Assembly (NCBI RefSeq): GCF_019744875.1
Contig: NZ_JAIETU010000013.1
Coordinates: forward strand, 124,001 to 188,000
From: Hyphomicrobium sp.
GTDB lineage: Bacteria; Pseudomonadota; Alphaproteobacteria; Rhizobiales; Hyphomicrobiaceae
Direction of reading: 5' to 3'
DNA length: 64,000 bases
In this document: positions 1 to 10,550 of the stretch, in pieces
How the letters are laid out: each line of letters starts with the position of its first letter
How positions within the stretch are numbered: position 1 is the first letter of the stretch
Program-made: the position numbers and the translations under genes
Notes under the pieces: model-generated
Database searches by the model: none
Seen by the model: only the letters and a program-made list of their open reading frames with translations
What the model was told of the DNA's origin: nothing

Positions 1-829
1 TGTCGTAGTTGAGGTGGAGAACGAAGCCCACTGACACGAGGTTCTTGCCGTAGTGATAAAGGAAAGAGCCGCCGCCGGTCTTCAAGTCGAGCGGCCAGCC
101 GAAGCTATGCTGCACGAGGCCCGGCCGATGCAGCTCGGGCGACACCTCCCAAAGCTCCTTGAGGCCGATGCCGTATTTCTGCGGCTCGGCGTTCCGCGCC
201 AGGTCGAAACGCGAGATCAGCGTCTTGGCCAGCGAGCCGCGCGCGCCTTCCGCAATCAGCGTGTACTTTCCGCGCAGCTCCATGCCGCGCTGGAAGGTGT
301 CCTTCGGCGTGCCGTCGCGCGCCACGCCCATGTCGCCCGTGGCGACGCCGACCACCGCGCCCTCCGCGTCGTAGAGCACTTCCGTAGCGGCGAACCCGGG
401 ATAGACCTCGACGCCCAGCTCGGCCGCCTGCTCGCCGAGCCAGCGCACGACGAGGCCGAGGCTGCCGATGTAGTTGCCGTGGTTGTTCATGAGCGGCGGC
501 ATCAGCATGTTCGGCAACTGCACGTCGCCCGCCGGGCCGAGCACGAGGAAGCGATCCTCGGTCACCTGCGTCGTGAGCGGAGCGCCGCGCTCGCGCCAAT
601 CGGGAATGAGTGCGTTGAGGCCCACCGGATCGATCACGGCGCCGGACAGGATGTGCGCGCCGACCTCGCTGCCCTTCTCGAGCACAACGACCGAAATATC
701 CTGCCCCGTCTCCACTGCGAGCTGCTTGATGCGGATCGCCGCCGACAGACCCGCAGGCCCCGCACCGACGATAACAACATCGAACTCCATGGCCTCCCGC
801 TCGGGAAGGTCACTCTCTTCGCTCGCCAT
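1..829 (-). CDS. Electron-transfer flavoprotein:ubiquinone oxidoreductase, N-terminal part (cut by window edge)
   Basis: The first 276 codons lie in the window, read from an ATG at 829; a second in-frame ATG lies at 790. The start of the protein carries a dinucleotide-binding glycine motif (VIVGAGPAGLSAA, about residues 18-30) for FAD, followed by an ETF-QO signature with GAHILSGAVIDP and later PLMNNHGNYIGSLG. The enzyme passes electrons from reduced electron-transfer flavoprotein to ubiquinone at the inner membrane during fatty-acid and amino-acid oxidation. The C-terminal 4Fe-4S domain would lie beyond position 1 and cannot be checked. It is divergent from the uracil-DNA glycosylase gene. 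Confidence 0.88.
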   Translation of the reverse strand, partial: MASEESDLPEREAMEFDVVIVGAGPAGLSAAIRIKQLAVETGQDISVVVLEKGSEVGAHILSGAVIDPVGLNALIPDWRERGAPLTTQVTEDRFLVLGPAGDVQLPNMLMPPLMNNHGNYIGSLGLVVRWLGEQAAELGVEVYPGFAATEVLYDAEGAVVGVATGDMGVARDGTPKDTFQRGMELRGKYTLIAEGARGSLAKTLISRFDLARNAEPQKYGIGLKELWEVSPELHRPGLVQHSFGWPLDLKTGGGSFLYHYGKNLVSVGFVLHLNYD

Positions 830-963
830 TCGGTATTGTCCCTAGTTTAGGTGGTCGCCCATAATCCGATTTGGTCCCAAATGCCGGAGGCGTCAAGCTT
901 TGCGGGCCCACCTGCGTCGCCGGGGACGTGCAATCGGAGCGCCGGGCCGGTAAAGTGCGCCGC

Positions 964-1929
964 ATGCAATCCGAAATCGACATGCGCGGGATGGCCGCCC
1001 TCCTCGACTGGTACCGGGAGATGGGCGTCGATACGTCCGTCGCCGCCGAACCGACGAATTGGCTGGAGAGGGGCGAGACCGCACCCGGAAGCGACTATAA
1101 GCTTCCTCAGCCCCAGCCCGATCTGGAACGGGACCCCGCTCGGGTAGAGGCCCGCGCGGATGGGCGTGCAGACCTGCGCGAGCGTCCCCCCACACCCTCG
1201 GCCCCGCGCCCCACGGCGCGTGACGGCGGCGACCGGCAGCCGCCGGGGCAAGCCCCCGCACGCAGCCAGCCGCCTCCCGCCATGGCCCCGCCGCGACCCG
1301 CGTTTGCGGCGACCCCACCGGACGCCGCCGGATTGGCTGCCCGCACCGTCGCCCGCGACGCCCGCACGCTCGACGAGCTTGAAGCAGCCCTCCGCGCCTT
1401 CGACGGCTGCGGCCTCAAGGCCACGGCAAAATCGCTCTGTTTCTACCGCGGCGCCCCCAAGGCCCGGCTGATGATCGTCGGCGAAGCTCCGGGGCGCGAA
1501 GAGGACCTTGAAGGCCGGCCGTTCGTCGGCCGCGCCGGTCAGCTTCTCGACAAGATGCTGGCCGCCATCGATCTCAAGGAGCAGGACGTCCACATCACCA
1601 ACGTCGTCTACTGGCGCCCGCCCGGCAACCGCACGCCCACACCGCAGGAAAGCCAGGTGTGCCGCCCGTTCCTGGAACGCCAGATGGAGCTGGTCGGCGC
1701 CGACGTCATGTTGCTGCTGGGCGGCGCGGCGGCGAAACAGGTGCTGGGCACGGACGACGGCATCATGCGCATCCGCGGCAAATGGCGGGACGTCCCGAGC
1801 GGTGGACGCACGATCAAGACGATGGCCACGCTGCACCCCGCCTACCTGTTGCGCACTCCGGCCGCGAAACGCCACGCCTGGCGCGATCTGCTCGCCATCC
1901 AGGCCGCCCTTCTCGCTCCCCCGACTTGA
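964..1929 (+). CDS. Uracil-DNA glycosylase, [4Fe-4S] family 4/5
   Basis: This enzyme removes uracil from DNA. The core motif GEAPGREEDLEGRPFVG is followed by AGQLLDKML, and TNVVYWRPPGNRTPTPQE is typical of the thermostable-type bacterial UDG family. Cys149, Cys159 and Cys233 are visible candidates for cluster ligands. The start at 964 (321 aa) is preferred because the frame upstream of it does not resemble the family. Residues of about 45-115 form a proline- and alanine-rich low-complexity linker between a short N-terminal helix region and the catalytic domain, which is common in alphaproteobacterial members. It lies upstream of moaB on the same strand. Confidence 0.88.
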   Translation: MQSEIDMRGMAALLDWYREMGVDTSVAAEPTNWLERGETAPGSDYKLPQPQPDLERDPARVEARADGRADLRERPPTPSAPRPTARDGGDRQPPGQAPARSQPPPAMAPPRPAFAATPPDAAGLAARTVARDARTLDELEAALRAFDGCGLKATAKSLCFYRGAPKARLMIVGEAPGREEDLEGRPFVGRAGQLLDKMLAAIDLKEQDVHITNVVYWRPPGNRTPTPQESQVCRPFLERQMELVGADVMLLLGGAAAKQVLGTDDGIMRIRGKWRDVPSGGRTIKTMATLHPAYLLRTPAAKRHAWRDLLAIQAALLAPPT

Positions 1930-1984
1930 CCCCAAGGCTTGACGCTCAAGACTTGACCCCACTCCCCTGCAGGACCTTGCCGCC

Positions 1985-2527
1985 ATGAGCCGCCTCGACG
2001 AAACCCGGCCCTTCATTCCCGTCCGCATCGCCATCCTGACGATGTCGGACACGCGCACGGCCGCCGAGGACCGCTCCGGCAACACGCTGGCCGAGCTAAT
2101 CACCGGAGCCGGGCACACCGTCGCCGGCCGCGCGCTGGTCAAGGACGATGTGGAAGCGATCCGCGCACGCGTCTCGGGCTGGATCGCAGACCCCGAAGTG
2201 GATGTCGTCATCACCACCGGCGGCACCGGCTTCACCGGCCGGGACGTCACGCCCGAGGCCGTGAAACCGCTGTTCGAGAAGGAGATCGACGGCTTCGCGA
2301 TCCTCTTCCACCAGCTCTCCTACGAAACCGTCGGCACCTCGACCATCCAGTCGCGCGCGTGCGGGGGCATTGCGCGAGGCACTTTGATTTTCTGTCTTCC
2401 AGGATCGACAGGCGCCTGCAAGGACGCCTGGAACGGCATCCTGAAATGGCAGCTGGACAACCGCCACCGCCCCTGCAATTTCGTCGAGATCATGCCGCGC
2501 TTCGAGGAGCACCGCCCGAAGGCCTGA
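1985..2527 (+). CDS. moaB: Molybdenum cofactor biosynthesis protein B
   Basis: MoaB/Mog-family protein of 180 aa that acts in molybdopterin metabolism, where the family adenylates molybdopterin before metal insertion. The visible signatures are ILTMSDTR near the N terminus, the conserved glycine loop VVITTGGTGFTGRDVTPEA, and LPGSTGACKDAW near the C terminus. Its length is normal for the family. It follows the uracil-DNA glycosylase gene by 55 bp and may be cotranscribed with it. Confidence 0.9.
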   Translation: MSRLDETRPFIPVRIAILTMSDTRTAAEDRSGNTLAELITGAGHTVAGRALVKDDVEAIRARVSGWIADPEVDVVITTGGTGFTGRDVTPEAVKPLFEKEIDGFAILFHQLSYETVGTSTIQSRACGGIARGTLIFCLPGSTGACKDAWNGILKWQLDNRHRPCNFVEIMPRFEEHRPKA

Positions 2528-2549
2528 GACGGCCGTCGGGATTCGCGCT

Positions 2550-3299
2550 CTAGCCGCGTTCCGCCACGGCTCCGCGAGACACCTGCTCTTTACGCCGCCC
2601 GGTCAGCGACGCGATTCGATCGAGCGGCACCCCGAGCAGAAAGAGACTGAGCCGAAGCTGGCTCGTCGCCATGCTCGCGATTGCGCCTTCGGCCCGGTAC
2701 CGCTCACCGATCGTCAAGGCACGCGCGTTGAGACCCGTGAGCCGCCGCCGCCCGATCCGCCGTGCGAGATCCACGTCTTCCAGCACCGGCGCCTTGCGAA
2801 AGCCCCCGGCCTCGTTGAACAGCGACCGCGAAACGAGCAGGCCCTGATAGCCGTGCGGCAGCTTGAGCACGCGCGTCCTGAGCGCCACCATGCGCTCGAC
2901 GACCCGCGGCATCGTCCCGTCGTCATCGAAGCCGAACTGGAAGTAGGCCGCCGTCGCGCGGCGCCGTCCGCTGGACACGCGTTCGATGTGGAGGTCAGCC
3001 TCGCGTTCCCATCCAGCTTCGAGCAGCGTGTCGGCGTTGATGAACAAGAGCCACGGCTGGCGCGCGCGTTCGGCGCCCGCCTTGAGTTGCGCGCCGCGCC
3101 CCGCCTCGCTCGTCACGATATCCGCGCCCGACCCGTCCGCGATCTCGAGCGTGCGGTCGGTCGAGCCGCCGTCGGCGATGATGACCTCACGCACAAGCCC
3201 TTCCACGGCCGCCGGAATCAGCGCCGAAAGCGTTTCGGCGAGATGGGCCTGATGGTTGAGCGTTGGGATGATGACAGAGATCATGTCTTTCCTTGGCAC
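2550..3299 (-). CDS. Family 2 glycosyltransferase, TIGR04283-like
   Basis: A GT-A fold glycosyltransferase of 249 aa. The N terminus reads MISVIIPTLN, then DGGSTDRT, then a metal-binding region around LLFINADT, all typical of GT2 enzymes. The short length and the AGRGAQLKAGA segment match the TIGR04283 subfamily that is sometimes labelled arsenosugar glycosyltransferase; I see no arsenic genes nearby, so the substrate is unknown. ATG codons at 3299 and 3284 are both possible starts. It is transcribed towards moaB and divergently from the radical SAM gene. Confidence 0.82.
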   Translation of the reverse strand: MPRKDMISVIIPTLNHQAHLAETLSALIPAAVEGLVREVIIADGGSTDRTLEIADGSGADIVTSEAGRGAQLKAGAERARQPWLLFINADTLLEAGWEREADLHIERVSSGRRRATAAYFQFGFDDDGTMPRVVERMVALRTRVLKLPHGYQGLLVSRSLFNEAGGFRKAPVLEDVDLARRIGRRRLTGLNARALTIGERYRAEGAIASMATSQLRLSLFLLGVPLDRIASLTGRRKEQVSRGAVAERG

Positions 3300-3438
3300 G
3301 GCCGCGCCGGAGCAACAAGAGACGGCGCACAGCCCGGACGACGCAGGTGCTTAGGGTGAGGCGAGCGTGCACGACGCATGAGCACGAAGGCGAATTTGTT
3401 CTTTCTTTGTTCTCACGTTTGCACTAGGCTGCGCGGGC

Positions 3439-4572
3439 ATGAAGACACCCCGCACCGCCGCAGCAAAGCCCGCTCCGCCGCCGTCCGAGGCTCTGCCCGG
3501 CAGCCTCGTCGACGAAGCGCGCCGTCGCGGCCGTGGCGCGCGCTCGAACCACACCGGCCGCTTTGAAACCGAGCGGCGGACCACGTTCGACGACGGCTGG
3601 GAGGGCATGGCCGAACTCGACGCCCTGAAAACCGAGGTGACGATCGAGCCGGCGCGCTCGATCATCACGCGCAACCAGAGCCCCGACATCTCGTTCGACC
3701 AGTCCATCAATCCCTACCGGGGCTGCGAGCACGGCTGCATCTATTGCTACGCGCGCCCAAGCCACGCCTACCTCGGCCACTCCGCTGGCCTCGACTTCGA
3801 AACCAAGCTCTACGCGAAGACAAATGCGCCCGAGCTGTTGGAGAAGGAGCTGTCCAGCAAGGCCTATTCGCCCAAGGTCATCGCCCTCGGAACCAACACG
3901 GACCCCTACCAGCCCATCGAGCGCGAGCACCGCATCACCCGCGCGATCCTCGAAGTGCTCGAACGCACCGGCCATCCGGTCGGCATCGTCACGAAGTCCG
4001 CGCTGGTCCTGCGCGACGTCGACATCCTCTCGCGCATGGCCGCCCGCGGGCTGGCCAAGGTCGCGCTCTCGGTCACCACCCTGGACCGGAAGATCGCGCG
4101 TGCCATGGAGCCGCGCGCAAGCACGCCGTCGAAGCGCCTTGATGCCCTGCGCGGGCTGGCGGAGGCTGGCGTGCCCGTCTCCGTGATGGTGGCGCCCATC
4201 GTACCTGGTCTGACGGACAGCGAAATCGAGCGCATCCTCGAAGCGGCCCGCGACGCGGGAGCGACGGAAGCCGGCTACGTGCTCCTCCGCCTGCCGCTCG
4301 AGCTCAAGGACGTCTTCCGCGAGTGGCTCGCAAGTGAGTTTCCCGACCACGCCGGACGCGTGATCAACCTGCTGCGCTCGATGCATGGCGGGGCGGATTA
4401 CGTGGCCGAATTCGGCGTCCGCCAGAAGGGCCGTGGACCCTATGCCGATCAGATCGCCCTGCGTTTCCGCCTCGCCATGAAACGTCTCGGCCTCAACGAG
4501 CGCCGCCAGAAGCTGCGCCTGGACCTCTTCACGCCGCCCGTGCGCAAAGGCGGCCAGATCCCGTTGCTCTGA
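3439..4572 (+). CDS. PA0069-family radical SAM protein
   Basis: Radical SAM enzyme of 377 aa. The cluster-binding cysteines are Cys96, Cys100 and Cys103 in GCEHGCIYCYARP, followed by SHAYLGHSAGLDFETKL. This extended motif is the hallmark of the PA0069/SplB-like group, whose substrate is not established. The N-terminal region up to about residue 60 is basic and poorly conserved-looking. The gene stands alone between the glycosyltransferase and rnhB. Confidence 0.88.
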   Translation: MKTPRTAAAKPAPPPSEALPGSLVDEARRRGRGARSNHTGRFETERRTTFDDGWEGMAELDALKTEVTIEPARSIITRNQSPDISFDQSINPYRGCEHGCIYCYARPSHAYLGHSAGLDFETKLYAKTNAPELLEKELSSKAYSPKVIALGTNTDPYQPIEREHRITRAILEVLERTGHPVGIVTKSALVLRDVDILSRMAARGLAKVALSVTTLDRKIARAMEPRASTPSKRLDALRGLAEAGVPVSVMVAPIVPGLTDSEIERILEAARDAGATEAGYVLLRLPLELKDVFREWLASEFPDHAGRVINLLRSMHGGADYVAEFGVRQKGRGPYADQIALRFRLAMKRLGLNERRQKLRLDLFTPPVRKGGQIPLL

Positions 4573-4648
4573 CAACAAACTGTGTGAACGCGCACGTCTA
4601 TCCACAGTTGGCTTTGACAGAAGCCCCCTCGCCCGCGACCCTTGGCGA

Positions 4649-5299
4649 ATGCGGGTGGATGATTCGAGAATTGTGCCGACCTTCGAATTGGAGGCTGCCG
4701 AGCTGACGCTCGACGGCGGACCGATCGCAGGCATCGACGAGGCAGGACGCGGCCCCTGGGCGGGCCCTGTCGTCGCAGCCGCTGTCGTGCTCGATCCATC
4801 GCGCATCCCGCAGGGTATCGACGATTCCAAGGCGCTCGACCCTGAGGATCGCGAACGCCTGTTCGAACGCATCATGAAGACGGCCCTCGCTGTCGGCGTC
4901 GGCATCGGCGATGTGGACCGGATCGATCGCGACAACATTCTCGCCGCCACCATGTGGGCGATGGCCGAAGCCATGGCCAAGCTCTCCTGCAAGCCCCGCC
5001 TTGCGCTGATCGACGGTAATCGCGCCCCGCGCCTGGCCTGCCAGGCGCGCACCATTGTCAAAGGCGATGCGAAGTGCCTGTCGATCGCCGCAGCTTCGAT
5101 CGTCGCCAAGGTCACGCGCGACCGCATGATGATCGAGTTCGCCCGCGAGTTGCCGGGCTACGGCTTCGAGCGTCACAAGGGCTACGGCACCCCGGAACAC
5201 CGGGCCGCCCTGACTCGCCTCGGTCTCACGCCCCAGCATCGCCGCTCGTTCAAGCCGGTGCAGCTTGCCCTCGGCCTGCTGGAAGCCGAAACGGTCTGA
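4649..5299 (+). CDS. rnhB: Ribonuclease HII
   Basis: Removes ribonucleotides and RNA from RNA:DNA hybrids. The catalytic start IAGIDEAGRGPWAGP contains Asp30-Glu31, followed by the DDSKALD and ALIDGN motifs that carry the remaining acidic residues. The 216-aa length is normal. It starts 76 bp after the radical SAM gene. Confidence 0.93.
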   Translation: MRVDDSRIVPTFELEAAELTLDGGPIAGIDEAGRGPWAGPVVAAAVVLDPSRIPQGIDDSKALDPEDRERLFERIMKTALAVGVGIGDVDRIDRDNILAATMWAMAEAMAKLSCKPRLALIDGNRAPRLACQARTIVKGDAKCLSIAAASIVAKVTRDRMMIEFARELPGYGFERHKGYGTPEHRAALTRLGLTPQHRRSFKPVQLALGLLEAETV

Positions 5300-5421
5300 T
5301 CCCACCTTCCGAACCGTCCGGCGCGCCGGGCCCATCACGCGTCTTGCGTTTTGGGCCCGCGCCTGAGATCGTTGTTCCTCAGTTATGATTTTTTCCCATC
5401 AGGAATGGACCCCTTCGCCCG

Positions 5422-7125
5422 ATGCCTCACAGCACGCCGCTCATCGCGACGATCGTCACCGGCCTCGCGCTTGCCTTTGTCTTTGGTGCGCTTGCGCATC
5501 GCCTGCGCATTTCTCCGCTGGTCGGTTATCTCGTCGCCGGCATCGCGATAGGGCCGTTCACGCCGGGCTTCATCGCCGACCAGGGCCTCGCCAACGAGCT
5601 GGCGGAGATCGGCGTCATCCTCCTGATGTTCGGCGTCGGCCTGCATTTCTCGATGAAAGAGCTTTGGGCCGTGCGCAACATCGCGGTGCCCGGCGCCGTG
5701 GTGCAGATCGCGGTCGCGACGCTGCTCGGCGCGGCGCTCGGCCATGCCCTCGGCTGGACGGCGGGCGGCGGGCTCGTCTTCGGCCTCGCGCTCTCCGTTG
5801 CAAGTACGGTCGTGCTGCTTCGCGCCCTGCAGGAACGACGCCTCGTCACCACGGAACGCGGCCAGATCGCCGTCGGCTGGCTCATCGTCGAAGACCTGGT
5901 AATGGTTCTGACGCTGGTTCTATTGCCGGCCATCGCCCCGCTGCTGGGCGGCAACTCCGACGGCCAGCCGAATGGCGGCGGTTCCTCGCTCGACATCAAC
6001 CAGCTCCTGATGACGGTCGCCTTTACGATCGGCAAGGTCGCGGCCTTCGTGGCCCTGATGATGGTCGCCGGCCGCCGCATCATTCCCTGGATCCTGCACT
6101 ACACGGCCCACACCGGCTCGCGCGAGCTGTTCCGCCTCGCCGTGCTCTCCATCGCGCTCGGTGTCGCGTTCATCGCCGCCAACCTGTTCGGCGTCTCGTT
6201 CGCGCTCGGTGCGTTCTTCGCGGGCCTCGTGCTGAGCGAATCGCAGCTCTCCCAGCAGGCCGCCAACGAAAGCCTCCCGCTCCGCGACGCGTTCGCGGTG
6301 CTGTTCTTCGTCTCGGTCGGCATGCTGTTCGACCCAAACATCCTCGTCGAGCAGCCGCTCGCCGTCCTCGCCACGGTGCTCATCATCGTCATCGGAAAAT
6401 CGCTGGCCGCGCTCGCCATCGTGCGCGCCTTTGGCCATCCGATGGGCACCGCCTTCACGATTTCGGCAAGCCTCGCGCAGATCGGCGAGTTCTCGTTCAT
6501 CCTTGCAGCCCTCGGCGTCAGCCTGGAGCTTCTGCCGCCCTCCGGCCGCGATCTCATCCTGGCTGGCGCGCTGATCTCGATCATCCTCAATCCGGCGTTC
6601 TTCTCGGGGCTCGACCGCCTGAAGCCCTGGCTCGAAAAGAAAGACGGCACCGCCGAAGCCGCCCACACGCCGGAGGAGGCCGAAGAGGAAAGCGCACCGA
6701 TCCACGTCACGACGCTCGAGGGCCATACCATCGTCGTCGGCATCGGCCGGGTCGGCAAACGCATCACGGATATCCTGGCCTCGGGCAGCGCGCCGCTCTA
6801 CGTGATCGATGAGAGCGACGAGGAGATCAAGCGCCTCCACGCGCGCGGCATCGAAGGCGTCTCCGGCAGCGCCGCAACGCTGCTCTACGCTGCCAATCCC
6901 GCCAAGGCGGCAAGCCTGATCGTTGCCATTCCGAGCAACTTCGAAGCCGGCCAGGTGATCGAGCAGGCGCGCGCCGCCAACGCGGACGTGCCCATCATCG
7001 GACGCGCGCAGTCTGAAGCTGAAGCGGACTATTTGCGCCGTTACGGAGCCACGCACGTGGTCCTCTCGTCGGACACCATCGCCGACGCGCTTGTAGCTGC
7101 ATACCGCAAATCCTCCGGCACCTGA
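5422..7125 (+). CDS. CPA2-family monovalent cation:proton antiporter with RCK (TrkA-N) domain
   Basis: Inner-membrane antiporter of 567 aa in the KefB/YbaL group. The first 410 residues hold the hydrophobic Na/H exchanger domain with about 12 membrane segments. An acidic linker (about residues 412-430) follows. The C-terminal half begins GHTIVVGIGRVGKR, the Rossmann NAD-binding motif of an RCK/TrkA-N domain, which normally gates potassium efflux in response to nucleotides or thiol adducts. No ancillary KefF/KefG-type gene is adjacent. Confidence 0.88.
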   Translation: MPHSTPLIATIVTGLALAFVFGALAHRLRISPLVGYLVAGIAIGPFTPGFIADQGLANELAEIGVILLMFGVGLHFSMKELWAVRNIAVPGAVVQIAVATLLGAALGHALGWTAGGGLVFGLALSVASTVVLLRALQERRLVTTERGQIAVGWLIVEDLVMVLTLVLLPAIAPLLGGNSDGQPNGGGSSLDINQLLMTVAFTIGKVAAFVALMMVAGRRIIPWILHYTAHTGSRELFRLAVLSIALGVAFIAANLFGVSFALGAFFAGLVLSESQLSQQAANESLPLRDAFAVLFFVSVGMLFDPNILVEQPLAVLATVLIIVIGKSLAALAIVRAFGHPMGTAFTISASLAQIGEFSFILAALGVSLELLPPSGRDLILAGALISIILNPAFFSGLDRLKPWLEKKDGTAEAAHTPEEAEEESAPIHVTTLEGHTIVVGIGRVGKRITDILASGSAPLYVIDESDEEIKRLHARGIEGVSGSAATLLYAANPAKAASLIVAIPSNFEAGQVIEQARAANADVPIIGRAQSEAEADYLRRYGATHVVLSSDTIADALVAAYRKSSGT

Positions 7126-7322
7126 GACCGGGTCATTCCGACATTCTTGCAGCCTGAACCGGGCGCAACCGGCGCAGCGTGCGCAATCACGCCTGGGCTA
7201 TTGGCGAACATCGACAATACGTGAATCGATAATTAACCGTTGTTATTCAGTTGGTAACGGCGATCGCATAAAGCTTTAGATGATCAGGCGCACGGTCGCC
7301 CCCGCCACGTAGAACGGTTCCC
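7126..7322. other. Intergenic stretch before the chemotaxis receptor
   Basis: This stretch is about 200 bp long and carries no gene. A GANTC site lies at 7223-7227, and TTAACCGTTGTTATT at 7233-7247 resembles a degenerate CtrA box (TTAA-N7-TTAA with one mismatch in the second half). The promoter of the receptor gene may therefore be cell-cycle controlled, but the match is weak. Confidence 0.35.
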
Positions 7323-9005
7323 ATGCTCAGCCATATGAAGCTCAAGTACAAAGTCGGCGCGCTTATCGCGCTTCTCGCGTTGATCCCGGTCGCGGGTGCG
7401 GGGCTCTCGTATCTCAGTCTGTCCGCGCAGGGCACGGCCCAGGAGTTGGCCATGCGAGCCAAGACCGGCCAGACCCTTCTGGAGCGCATCAACGGCCTCG
7501 TCTACGCGATCGTCATGGACTCGCGGGGCGTCTACATGTCGAACGATTGGGCATCAGCCGAGCGCTACGGCAGCGGCATCCTGAAAAGCACGAGCGACCT
7601 GCAGCAAGTCACGCAGCTCTGGGAAACCACGCTTGAGCCCGAACACCGCGCCGACTTCACCGACGCGGAGACCACCATCAATCAGTTTATCGGCTTCCGC
7701 ACCGAGCTGGTCCGCCTCGCGCGCGAGGACTCTCTTGTCGCTGCACGCCAGTTCGGCGACAACGACGCCAACCGCTCGAACCGCAAAGCGCTGAACGACA
7801 AGCTGCGCACGCTCTCGACCCACTACGAAACCTACGTCGCGACAACGACGCAAGCCTCCGATCAAGCGCGCGACGCAACGCTTCGCACGTCCGCCATGAC
7901 GGGCATCGTATCCATCCTGACCATGCTCGCGGGCATCTGGCTCGTCGTCACGAACCTGACGCGCCCCATCGAACGCATGAAGCTCTCGATCCTCGATCTC
8001 GCCTCCGGCAACACCGAAAGCGAAATCTACGGCACGGAGCGCCGCGACGAGCTCGGCGAAATTGCAGGCGCGGTTTTGATCTTCAAGCAGAACATCCTCG
8101 AAGCCGAACGCCTGCGCGGCGAGCAGGCCGAGAATGAGAAGCGCATGGCCGCACAGCGCAAGTCCGACATGCTGCGCCTTGCCAACCAGTTCCAGGAGAG
8201 CGTGGGCCGCGTGGTCGACACCGTCTCGGCTGCATCGAGCCAGCTCGAGAGCGCCGCCGGCCAGCTCACCCTGAATGCCGCCTCAACCCAAGAGCTCTCC
8301 GGCACGGTGGCGAGCGCCTCCGAGCAGACGTCGGTCAACGTTCAGGGCGTCGCCGCCGCATCCGAGCAGCTCTCGTCCACCGTTCTCGAAATCGGCCGCC
8401 AGGTCGATGAAAGCAGCTCCATCGCCGAGGAAGCCGTCCGTCAGGCCGCCAAGACGAACCAGAACGTCGTCGAGCTTTCGCAGTCGGCCGAGCGCATCGG
8501 CGCCGTCGTCGAGCTGATTGGCCAGATCGCGGGCCAGACGAACCTCTTGGCGCTCAATGCCACGATCGAAGCAGCGCGCGCTGGCGATGCCGGAAAGGGC
8601 TTTGCCGTCGTCGCCCAGGAAGTGAAGGCGCTGGCCGCTCAGACCGCCAAGGCCACGAGCGAGATCGGCAGCCAGATTCAGAGCATGCAGGAATCGACCC
8701 GCCAGGCTGTCGAAGCGATCAACGACATCGCCTCGACCATCAACCGCATCTCGGCAGTCAGCGGCGCCATCGCCTCTGCCGTCGAGCAGCAGGGCGCCAC
8801 CACGCAGGAAATCAGCCGCAACGTTCTCGAAGCCGCGAAAGGCACGAGCGAAGTCGCCTCGTCCATCACGGCCGTGAGCCAGGGCGCCTCCGAAACGGGC
8901 TCCGCGTCGTCCCAGGTTCTGGCGTCCGCCAAGTCGCTCTCGGGCGACAGCCGGACGCTCAAGATCGAGGTCGAGCGCTTCCTGACGATGGTGCGCGCAG
9001 CCTAA
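7323..9005 (+). CDS. Methyl-accepting chemotaxis protein
   Basis: Transmembrane chemoreceptor of 560 aa. A membrane segment near residues 10-30 precedes a periplasmic sensor of about 160 residues, a second membrane segment lies near residues 196-216 (GIVSILTMLAGIWLVVTNL), then a HAMP domain and the cytoplasmic signalling coil. The hairpin tip contains GQTNLLALNATIEAARAG followed by GKGFAVVAQEVKALA, the highly conserved CheA/CheW contact region. Alternative starts are at 7323 and 7338. No other chemotaxis gene is nearby, so it is an orphan receptor. Confidence 0.92.
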   Translation: MLSHMKLKYKVGALIALLALIPVAGAGLSYLSLSAQGTAQELAMRAKTGQTLLERINGLVYAIVMDSRGVYMSNDWASAERYGSGILKSTSDLQQVTQLWETTLEPEHRADFTDAETTINQFIGFRTELVRLAREDSLVAARQFGDNDANRSNRKALNDKLRTLSTHYETYVATTTQASDQARDATLRTSAMTGIVSILTMLAGIWLVVTNLTRPIERMKLSILDLASGNTESEIYGTERRDELGEIAGAVLIFKQNILEAERLRGEQAENEKRMAAQRKSDMLRLANQFQESVGRVVDTVSAASSQLESAAGQLTLNAASTQELSGTVASASEQTSVNVQGVAAASEQLSSTVLEIGRQVDESSSIAEEAVRQAAKTNQNVVELSQSAERIGAVVELIGQIAGQTNLLALNATIEAARAGDAGKGFAVVAQEVKALAAQTAKATSEIGSQIQSMQESTRQAVEAINDIASTINRISAVSGAIASAVEQQGATTQEISRNVLEAAKGTSEVASSITAVSQGASETGSASSQVLASAKSLSGDSRTLKIEVERFLTMVRAA

Positions 9006-9030
9006 CCTATTGATCTGGAATCCCTATCGG

Positions 9031-9060
9031 ATCGCGCCGGTCACAAGCCGGCGCGATTTA
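9031..9060 (+). terminator. Hairpin terminator after the chemotaxis receptor gene
   Basis: ATCGCGCCGG at 9031-9040 pairs with CCGGCGCGAT at 9048-9057 around a 7-nt loop, followed by a short T run. It lies 25 bp after the receptor stop codon and fits a Rho-independent terminator with a weak U tract. Confidence 0.6.
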
Positions 9061-9146
9061 CGTGTTCGCCTTTTGTTCGACGTAAATATCTGCGAGTCTT
9101 TTCGCTGTCGGGAATGCTAAGACTTCATTGCTCGGGAACCCGGCCA

Positions 9147-9179
9147 TTAACCGAATTTTAACGTCCCATCTTTAGATTC
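9147..9179 (+). promoter_or_regulatory. CtrA box and GANTC site upstream of ccrM
   Basis: TTAA at 9147-9150 and TTAAC at 9158-9162 are separated by exactly 7 nt, a perfect full CtrA binding site. A GATTC (GANTC) methylation site lies at 9175-9179. In Caulobacter and relatives CtrA activates ccrM late in the cell cycle, and GANTC methylation in the leader gives feedback; the layout here is the same. The sequence is direct evidence; the regulatory role is by analogy. Confidence 0.75.
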
Positions 9180-9185
9180 CGTTAA

Positions 9186-10442
<1,257 letters not shown>

Positions 10443-10550
10443 CGGGGGGCGCCCGTCACTGCCCGCATGAGCGCGGGCATTGAACGGGAAAGTTAAGGTG
10501 CCTAGTTTCAAGCCGAGCGCGCCGCGATCCAGCGGCGCGCAAACGCGAAC

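Noticed and set aside
10460..10479. TGCCCGC/GCGGGCA hairpin after ccrM as terminator
   Set aside because: Short stem with no T run; kept out as too weak.
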